From the NCBI GenBank assembly GCA_046542845.1, contig JBKHAN010000002.1:1-64000 (forward strand): a stretch of 64,000 nucleotides of DNA. Reading direction: 5' to 3'. Below, piece after piece: positions 58,499 to 64,000 of the stretch. Each line of letters starts with the position of its first letter. Position 1 is the stretch's first letter. The stretch comes from SKKC01 sp046542845. Lineage in GTDB: Bacteria > Spirochaetota > Spirochaetia > DSM-27196 > SKKC01. Under the pieces are notes generated by a model, which made no database searches, had not been told where the DNA came from, and saw only the letters and a list, made by a program, of their open reading frames with translations. Position numbers and translations under genes: made by a program.

Positions 58499-61192
58499 TT
58501 ATACGGCGTTGCGACTCGCGTTCACGTTTGCGGCCAGACTTTTCACGATAAGCTTCTCGAAAGAAACCGCTTCGTCGTCGGAGTACTCCTTATCCCCTGC
58601 GTCGCGCGCGCGCAGCTGGTCCAGCGCGTATCGCTGTATGACGAGAGACGGGAACACGACCTGCTCGCGCAGTTCTATCGAACGGCGGATAACCGGATCG
58701 TTTTCGAGCAGAAACGACTGGCCCGAAACGTTCTTTATTTCCTGTATCGTGAGCTGCGCCTCCTCGAATACCATGGTCCAGATTTCGCCGAATCGTTTGT
58801 CGCGCTGGATGTAATGGGTCAGCGAGAAGCGGGTTTTCTGCAGCGCCTGCATTGCGTTTTCGACGAGGGTACGGAAGAAAAGGCTTCGCCGGTACAGATT
58901 CCGTATTTCGTCTTCGCGGCCGTTCTGCCGAATCATGGAAAGGCCGGTTCCCAGGCCGTAAAACCCGGGAACATTCTGCTTCAGCTGACTCCATGCCCCG
59001 ACGAATGGAATGGCCCGAAGGTCCGAAAAGCTGAATTCCGAGCTCGTGCTGCGCGATGTCGGCCGACTTCCGATATTGGTCATGCCGTAATACTGCAGCG
59101 GACTGCACTCAAGCAGGTAGGCGATAAAATCAGGGTGCGCTTTCAGGTTCCGATACGCCGTGTTGCACTTCGCCGACAGCTCGTCGAGCAACGCTCGATC
59201 CTCCACGCCGAGGTCGTAGACATCCTCCGGGAACAGGGCTGCATCCACGCCCGCCGAAACGAGTTGCTCCATGTTGTGAGTCGCCGCCGGCGGCGTCCCG
59301 TATTTGCTCGATATGGTCTGCCCCTGTATCGTCAGATGCAGTTCGCGGCTTTCGATATTACGCCCGAGGCTCCGGTAAAACTTGTGCGTATTCCCCCCGC
59401 CCCGCGCCGGTGGTCCCCCGCGGCCGTCGAAAAAGACGACGCGAAAGCCATGCCTGCGCGATACATCGGTCAACTCCTGCTTGGCCCGGAAAATCTTCCA
59501 GTTGGCGGTCATATAACCGCCGTCCTTTGTGCCGTCGGAAAAGCCGAGCATTATGGTCTGCGTACTGTGCCTCGAAGAGAGGTGCTTTCTGTACAGCGGC
59601 ATGCTGTAGAGCGTGTCCATGACCTCACGAGCGCGTTCGAGGTCGTCAACGGTCTCAAACAGCGGAACTATGTCCAGCGAACTTTCTGCCGCCGACCACC
59701 CCGCGAGCTGAGCCAGGAGCCACACTTCCATGACGTTGGCCGCATTCCGGGTGTTGCTGATAATGTACCGATGAACCCCGCGCTCGCCGTTCAGGTGCTG
59801 TATGGATCGCGCAGCGCGCAGACTCTGAATGGTGTCGCGACTCACTCCCTCATCAAGATCATCCAGGATTTCCCGGTCGAGGGGAAAAAGGTCCGAGAGC
59901 TCTTCGACAAGCGCAAGTCGCTCGCCGACTCCAAGGTCGGTGTACGAGCGACGGCTGCCGGTCGAAGAGAGCGTCTGTATGGGCTGTCCTTTATCGCTGC
60001 AGTACTGAGCGAGGAGATCGACGAGCGAGGTCACCAGACGTTCGTGCACCCGGCTGTCCTGGCGTATGTCCATGGTAGCAAAATGAAACCCGAAGATACG
60101 CACGCGATAGATCAGCTCGTTCACCAGCTCGACGTACAAGCCACCGTGGCGAGACTGTATCTGTTCGCGAAGCGAGGTAAGGTCGCGGAGAAACGCGTCA
60201 GCCGAATCGTAGCCGAGATCGGCGCGGTCCTCACAGCCCGACGCGTCGTCGGCACCCTCACCGTGGCGCACAATGAAGGGGTGCAGCGTAAAATCGAGGC
60301 GTTCGTGTATCGCCTCCACCTGCTCGACGACGCCGTCGAATGTGAGTCGTCGGAGAAGCGCCTGCATATCGTTCAGATACAGCGCGAGGATGCGGGCTCG
60401 CAGCGTGTGTCCGATCTGCACGGTCAGCTCGCTCGTAACAAAGGGGTTGCCGTCACGGTCCCCGCCGGGCCAGAACCCGAGCTCGAGCGACGAACTCAGT
60501 GCGAGCGCGTCGGTTTCGCTCAGAGCGGTCGCCTCAAGCAGCCTGCGATGGATATCGGGTATGGTGTGATAAAACACGTTCTCCATGAACCAGAGCAAAC
60601 TCTTCGCTTCATCGTAGGGAGTCGGCTTTTCCTTGTTCTTGAATCTCGTCATGCCCATCTGAAGCAAAAGGTCATGGACGCGCCGAATGTCGTTCACGTC
60701 GAGTGCGTCGCTGAGATCGGTAATGATGCCGAGAATCTCGTCCGGATAAAACTGCGTGGGATGCGCGGTCAGGACCAGGCGCACGCGGTATTCGCGAAGA
60801 ATCTCCGTGAGCTCCTGCTGACGCTGTTTACTCTCTACCCGGCTCACGAGCTCACGAAGGCTGCCGGGCCCTTCCACGTCGCGTATTCTGGAGTACGCAG
60901 CATCTTCGAGGGCGTCAAACAGGACGACCTGTCGTTCGACAAGCTGCATGAACCGGAAGAGCATTCCGGTTCGCTCCTCGGCGCTTGCACCGGACATTTT
61001 CTCACGAAAAAAGCCCTCGACAGCCTCCACAGGTGTTTTCCCGCGCTCAAGCTGCTCGCTGACGTCGGCAGCGAAAATCGGCAGCATAAGCCCTGCGTCC
61101 GTGACGCCTTCAAACGGCAGAGTCAGAAACATGCCGTTGAAGACGTGATACTTCATGACAACGTGCTCTTCGAAGGCTGTCAGACTATCCAT
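58499..61192 (-). CDS. ppc: Phosphoenolpyruvate carboxylase
   Basis: Carboxylates phosphoenolpyruvate with bicarbonate to oxaloacetate, anaplerotic for the TCA intermediates. The 897-residue enzyme is full length: VRLVLTAHPTQFYPDE with catalytic His144, LGFWPGGDRDGNPFVTSEL, FHFATMDIRQDSRVH, LGFSDGTKDGGYMTANW, and the flexible glycine loop FFDGRGGPPARGGGNTHKFY. The loop has PPA where proteobacterial enzymes have TVG or SIG. C-terminally it ends ANVNASRNAV instead of the usual NTG, so the C-terminus deviates. It is the last gene of a minus-strand run beginning with the cysS paralogue. GGAG lies seven bases before the ATG, and the gap to the alpha/beta-hydrolase gene is three bases. Confidence 0.95.
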   Translation of the reverse strand: MDSLTAFEEHVVMKYHVFNGMFLTLPFEGVTDAGLMLPIFAADVSEQLERGKTPVEAVEGFFREKMSGASAEERTGMLFRFMQLVERQVVLFDALEDAAYSRIRDVEGPGSLRELVSRVESKQRQQELTEILREYRVRLVLTAHPTQFYPDEILGIITDLSDALDVNDIRRVHDLLLQMGMTRFKNKEKPTPYDEAKSLLWFMENVFYHTIPDIHRRLLEATALSETDALALSSSLELGFWPGGDRDGNPFVTSELTVQIGHTLRARILALYLNDMQALLRRLTFDGVVEQVEAIHERLDFTLHPFIVRHGEGADDASGCEDRADLGYDSADAFLRDLTSLREQIQSRHGGLYVELVNELIYRVRIFGFHFATMDIRQDSRVHERLVTSLVDLLAQYCSDKGQPIQTLSSTGSRRSYTDLGVGERLALVEELSDLFPLDREILDDLDEGVSRDTIQSLRAARSIQHLNGERGVHRYIISNTRNAANVMEVWLLAQLAGWSAAESSLDIVPLFETVDDLERAREVMDTLYSMPLYRKHLSSRHSTQTIMLGFSDGTKDGGYMTANWKIFRAKQELTDVSRRHGFRVVFFDGRGGPPARGGGNTHKFYRSLGRNIESRELHLTIQGQTISSKYGTPPAATHNMEQLVSAGVDAALFPEDVYDLGVEDRALLDELSAKCNTAYRNLKAHPDFIAYLLECSPLQYYGMTNIGSRPTSRSTSSEFSFSDLRAIPFVGAWSQLKQNVPGFYGLGTGLSMIRQNGREDEIRNLYRRSLFFRTLVENAMQALQKTRFSLTHYIQRDKRFGEIWTMVFEEAQLTIQEIKNVSGQSFLLENDPVIRRSIELREQVVFPSLVIQRYALDQLRARDAGDKEYSDDEAVSFEKLIVKSLAANVNASRNAV

Positions 61193-61195
61193 GAA

Positions 61196-61840
61196 TTACT
61201 CCGTGAGATAGCGCAGATACCAGTCAATCGCATGCGCGGCGACCTGGGCAAGCGCACCTTCCTCTTCAAAAAGATGTGATGCATCGGGAACAATGCGTAG
61301 ATCTTTCGGCCCGTTCAGCTGCTCCATCGCCCGCTCGTTATACTGCCGAATCTGATAATCGAACCCGCCGACGACGAGCAGGCTTGGAACCCGAATGCGC
61401 TTCAGGTCGCTGAGCACGAGATCCGGTCTGCCCCCGCGGCTGACCACGGCCTTCACGTCAGGCTTGCCCGTCGTTATGACCTTGAATGCCGCGGCACTTC
61501 CGGTGCTCGATCCGAAATAGCCAACAGGCAGCTTCGAAGCCCAATCCTGGGCTCGTACCCAGTCGGTCGTCTCCGACAGTCTCCCGGCCATGAGGCCAAT
61601 ATCGAAGCGATTGTCAGGATCTTCGTCTTCTTCGGCGGTCAGAAGGTCGAAGAGCAGTGATCCGATGCCGGCGTCCGAGAGCTGTTGCGCCACAAAACGG
61701 TTACGCGGACTCATGCGACTCGACCCGGTTCCGTGCGAAAAAATCACAAGGCCAACTGCACTGTCCGGCAGATAGAGACTACCCGGGAGACGGACATTCG
61801 GAAGCGATATTTCCAGATCCCGAGACGATTCGTCGCTCAT
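61196..61840 (-). CDS. Alpha/beta hydrolase (dienelactone hydrolase-like)
   Basis: The 214-residue protein has the alpha/beta-hydrolase core with early VIFSHGTGSSRMSPRNR (oxyanion region). The nucleophile elbow is GYFGSSTGSAAAF (Gly-x-Ser-x-Gly), the acid lies near VVGGFDYQI, and the terminal His is in VPDASHLFEEEGAL. The shape is that of the small DLH-like hydrolases often encoded with or fused to phosphoribosyltransferases. Substrate unknown. Its start overlaps the pncA stop by four bases; the stop precedes ppc by three bases. Confidence 0.82.
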   Translation of the reverse strand: MSDESSRDLEISLPNVRLPGSLYLPDSAVGLVIFSHGTGSSRMSPRNRFVAQQLSDAGIGSLLFDLLTAEEDEDPDNRFDIGLMAGRLSETTDWVRAQDWASKLPVGYFGSSTGSAAAFKVITTGKPDVKAVVSRGGRPDLVLSDLKRIRVPSLLVVGGFDYQIRQYNERAMEQLNGPKDLRIVPDASHLFEEEGALAQVAAHAIDWYLRYLTE

Positions 61841-62478
61841 GCCTTGAGATCCGTCGACTGTATGTACCCGACGTTTCGCTCCTGCATGCTTCGGCGCGCG
61901 GTCTGTACGGACCCCTGCGGAATATCCACGCCCCGGGTGCAGTCGGCGATTACAAAGGTCTCGAAGCCGCAGCCCACCGAATCCTCAGCGGAGAAGCGAA
62001 CACAGAAATCCTCTGCGAGACCCGCGATGTACACCTTCTGTATCCCGAGTCCCCTCAGATAACCCTCAAGCCCCGTAGGGGTCGTATGGTCGTTTTCGAA
62101 GAACGCGGAATAGCTGTCAAGCTCTGCCGACGTTCCTTTGTGCAGAATCAGGTTAACAGGTTTCCGATCGAGGTCCGGGTGGAAATCGGCTCCGGGGGTC
62201 CCCTGAACACAGTGCACGGGCCACAATTGCTGCTGTATGCCGTTGTACGTAACGGTATCCCCGGGGGTGCCGCCGGGGTGCGCCTCCGCGAAACTCACAT
62301 GCCCCGAAGGGTGCCAGTCACGAGTAGCAACGACAAGCGGAAAACGGTGCATGAGAGAGTTGATACGCGGAATGATCGTGTCTCCATAGTCCACTGCAAG
62401 AGACCCCCCCGGGCAGAAGTCGTTCTGAACATCAATAATCAGGAGGACAGAGTCTGTCCGGTCAATCCGTTCTTTCAT
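61837..62478 (-). CDS. pncA: Nicotinamidase / pyrazinamidase
   Basis: A 213-residue isochorismatase-fold amidase that hydrolyses nicotinamide to nicotinate for NAD salvage. Catalytic Asp16 lies in LLIIDVQNDFCPGGSL. Metal ligands lie in ATRDWHPSGHVSF (Asp, His, His), the Lys in ILHKGTSAELDSYSAFF, and the nucleophile Cys in YIAGLAEDFCVRFSAEDSV. It is co-translated with the alpha/beta hydrolase. The 92-base gap to the cysS-like gene upstream holds no clear promoter. Confidence 0.92.
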   Translation of the reverse strand: MKERIDRTDSVLLIIDVQNDFCPGGSLAVDYGDTIIPRINSLMHRFPLVVATRDWHPSGHVSFAEAHPGGTPGDTVTYNGIQQQLWPVHCVQGTPGADFHPDLDRKPVNLILHKGTSAELDSYSAFFENDHTTPTGLEGYLRGLGIQKVYIAGLAEDFCVRFSAEDSVGCGFETFVIADCTRGVDIPQGSVQTARRSMQERNVGYIQSTDLKA

Positions 62479-62570
62479 GGAATGAGACTACTAATTATCC
62501 CGGGTACTGAAAAGACCGACCCGTACACGCGTACCATCCACCGTCAGGAAGCTGCTTCATGGTGTTCGCT

Positions 62571-63851
62571 TTATCCGAGTATCTGCAGGACTTCGTCCAT
62601 GTTCCTCAGGCTTTGTGCGATGTGGCGCCGCGTGGTGTCGTCGAGTGACGCCGGCGAGAGTCTCGCGAGCACCGCGTTCACCGAATCAATCGCGCGACCG
62701 GCCGACAGGTCGTCGTTCATTCCCTCTTCGAACGCGCTGCTAAGCTGCGTCGCCGGGTGCTCAGGCGGAAGTTCCGGCAGGTCACCGGGCTCATCGGGAA
62801 GACGCTCGGCCTGCACAACGTCGTTGATGCGTGCGCGCAGGGTGTCAAGGAAGGCGGCGGTGCTTTTCATAGCCTCGGCGGTAAAGTTCATGCGCGAGCG
62901 ATAATGAACCGACATGAGCATGTATCGCAGGTGTCGCGGCTCGTATCCCGCGTCGATCAGGTGCTCCGGATAGGTAACGTTACCCGCGCTTTTGCTCATG
63001 ACTTCGCCGTCTATATACAGGTGTTCCCCGTGAAGAAAATAGCGTGCGAAATCCTTCCCGGTGTACGCTTCCATAACGGCAATATTATAGTCGTGGTGCC
63101 GGTACAGATTATCGATACCACCGCACTGTATGTCGATCTGGTCCCCCAGATTTTCGATGATCATGGCGGGGTCCTGAATGTTCCAGCCCGGTCTCCCGCG
63201 TCCGATGACGGTGTCCCAGGACGATCCCTCCGGCATTACCCCACCCCGATGTTCGGGATGCCAGAGTACAAAATCGCCGAGGTTCCATCGACGCCCCTCG
63301 TAGGTATCGAAGCCGAACCGTACACTTCGTTTCGGCATGCGGCGTGTATCGAGGCCATACAGGCGGCCGAAATTTTTCACGCTCACCGGCCGAAAATAGT
63401 ATTTCCCGTCGTGCTCGTACGCAAAGCCGTCGGCGACGAGTTTCTGTATCATCCTGACGGCGGTTTCAACCGACTCGGTTGCCCGCGGAATCTTCTCCGG
63501 GAGCTTGAGCTTCAGGAGTGCGGTCTCGTCGAAAAAGTGATCCTGCACCGAACCGGTAATCGCCTGTATGCTTTCGCCCGCTCCCGCTGCTTCGGAGACG
63601 GTCTTGTCCTCGACGTCGGTAAAATTGATGACCCGGTGCACCGTATACCCCAGGTACTCAAGATAGCGCACCAGAAGGTCTTCGTAGGTAAAGCTGCGGT
63701 AGTTTCCGATATGCGGTCGACGATAGGTCGACGGACCACAGGTGAATATTCGCACCGTGCCTGCTTCCCGGGGCCGAAACAGTTCTTTTTTTCGACCGAG
63801 CGTATTGGTAAGGGTGAGGCATTCTCGCGTGCTTTGCATAGAGCACAGCAT
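62571..63851 (-). CDS. Divergent cysteinyl-tRNA-synthetase paralogue lacking two zinc ligands
   Basis: A 426-residue class I synthetase-like protein, clearly homologous to CysRS. It keeps Cys38 in FTCGPSTYRRPHIGN, the HIGN signature at 47-50, a Rossmann core, and VMSKS at 284-288. However GWHIECSAM of the canonical enzyme reads GWNIQDPAM (Asp227 replaces the second zinc Cys), and the HHENE segment reads HHDYN (Asn256 replaces the Glu ligand), so only two of the four zinc ligands remain. Zinc is what lets CysRS choose cysteine. The C-terminal tRNA-binding helices are short. A canonical cysS is present at 41393-42832. This protein may activate another amino acid or an amine, or be a ligase; it lacks the full zinc site of MshC. 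An alternative start is the ATG at 63839. Confidence 0.85.
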   Translation of the reverse strand: MLCSMQSTRECLTLTNTLGRKKELFRPREAGTVRIFTCGPSTYRRPHIGNYRSFTYEDLLVRYLEYLGYTVHRVINFTDVEDKTVSEAAGAGESIQAITGSVQDHFFDETALLKLKLPEKIPRATESVETAVRMIQKLVADGFAYEHDGKYYFRPVSVKNFGRLYGLDTRRMPKRSVRFGFDTYEGRRWNLGDFVLWHPEHRGGVMPEGSSWDTVIGRGRPGWNIQDPAMIIENLGDQIDIQCGGIDNLYRHHDYNIAVMEAYTGKDFARYFLHGEHLYIDGEVMSKSAGNVTYPEHLIDAGYEPRHLRYMLMSVHYRSRMNFTAEAMKSTAAFLDTLRARINDVVQAERLPDEPGDLPELPPEHPATQLSSAFEEGMNDDLSAGRAIDSVNAVLARLSPASLDDTTRRHIAQSLRNMDEVLQILG

Positions 63852-63872
63852 ACTGAAGCGCTTGGTAAACGT

Positions 63873-64000
63873 CTACGGCGCGGGTGGTGCGTCGCGTTCG
63901 CGGCGATGCTCGGGCATAAGGCTCGCGCGCATTCGCGGGAGGTGATCCGGATATGTCCGGGCGGCCCAGGTAATCAGGCCTTCACGTACGTTACAGCGAA
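63873..64000 (-). CDS. C-terminal end of an unidentified protein (partial, runs off right edge)
   Basis: The minus-strand frame is open from the edge to a TAG at 63875-63873 and encodes 42 residues ending TYPDHLPRMRASLMPEHRRE followed by RDAPPAP. The composition (Arg/Pro/Glu-rich tail after NVREGLITWAARTYP) looks coding, and it lies 21 bases upstream of the cysS-like start on the same strand, so it probably heads that run. The family cannot be identified from this fragment. Confidence 0.5.
   Translation of the reverse strand, partial: RCNVREGLITWAARTYPDHLPRMRASLMPEHRRERDAPPAP

Noticed and set aside
58436..61279. 947-codon open frame on the plus strand across ppc
   Set aside because: It is antisense to an unmistakable PEP carboxylase, has no recognisable domain and reflects the GC-rich codon pattern of the real gene.
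62571..63851. Assignment of the cysS-like gene as MshC (mycothiol ligase)
   Set aside because: MshC keeps the CysRS-type zinc site needed to bind cysteine, and this protein has lost two ligands; no other mycothiol gene is present.
1..64000. CRISPR array, tRNA, rRNA, insertion sequence, prophage or attachment site
   Set aside because: No regularly spaced repeats, cloverleaf-like sequence, transposase or integrase frame, or terminal inverted repeats were found by reading the intergenic regions and frames.

Overview
The window reads as chromosomal DNA of a free-living spirochaete (inference). Base composition is moderately GC-rich. Supporting gene content includes a two-CNB-domain Crp-like protein, a very long helical secreted protein, PEP carboxylase with an unusual glycine loop, a small basic CPITGKTG protein, and many exported WDGRD, OmpA and IPT proteins. 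Genes are tightly packed. The longest stretch without a gene is about 265 bases (52552-52816). No rRNA, tRNA, CRISPR array, prophage or insertion sequence was recognised.

Layout. Positions 1-4045 (minus strand) hold a receiver/PAS sensor that runs off the left edge, a DUF5317 membrane protein with an HD-GYP protein, a 48-residue membrane peptide and a LON-substrate-binding-domain protein. Positions 4140-13751 (plus) form an alpha-glucan/trehalose operon: GlgE, a TreS-maltokinase fusion, TreZ and a GH57 protein. Positions 13757-22334 (minus) hold a 2610-residue exported protein and an exported MsrB. Positions 22443-33557 (plus) form one envelope operon: TolC, a lipoprotein adaptor, two Ig-like (Big_5/SbsA) lipoproteins, an RND pump, and a second RND-like protein that has lost its proton relay and its last transmembrane helices. 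Positions 33503-36101 (minus) carry a CNB regulator and glyA, followed by a chemoreceptor on the plus strand. Positions 38112-41334 (minus) form an ECF sigma / anti-sigma / secreted protein / IPT-transglutaminase-like operon. Then come cysS, murB, a beta-barrel protein, a GH65 phosphorylase, MscS with DUF432, two OmpA-type proteins, radC, a carotenoid oxygenase, a Nudix/MarC/membrane protein set, and a minus-strand run with a cysS paralogue, pncA, an alpha/beta hydrolase and ppc.

How it works together. The TreS-maltokinase and GlgE proteins form the known route from trehalose via maltose-1-phosphate to alpha-glucan. TreZ releases trehalose from maltooligosyltrehalose, although its usual partner TreY is not here. 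A GH65 phosphorylase and an MscS channel with its DUF432 companion add to an osmotic and storage-sugar theme. The RND block is the best candidate for an undescribed system: an asymmetric RND pair with two adhesin-like lipoproteins encoded between adaptor and pump, divergent from the giant exported protein.

Other notable points are a CysRS paralogue lacking two of four zinc ligands, a transglutaminase fold lacking its Cys and His, a complete carotenoid oxygenase, and several genes whose -10 box lies only 5-11 bases before the start codon with no Shine-Dalgarno sequence. All functions are from reading the sequence; no database search was possible.
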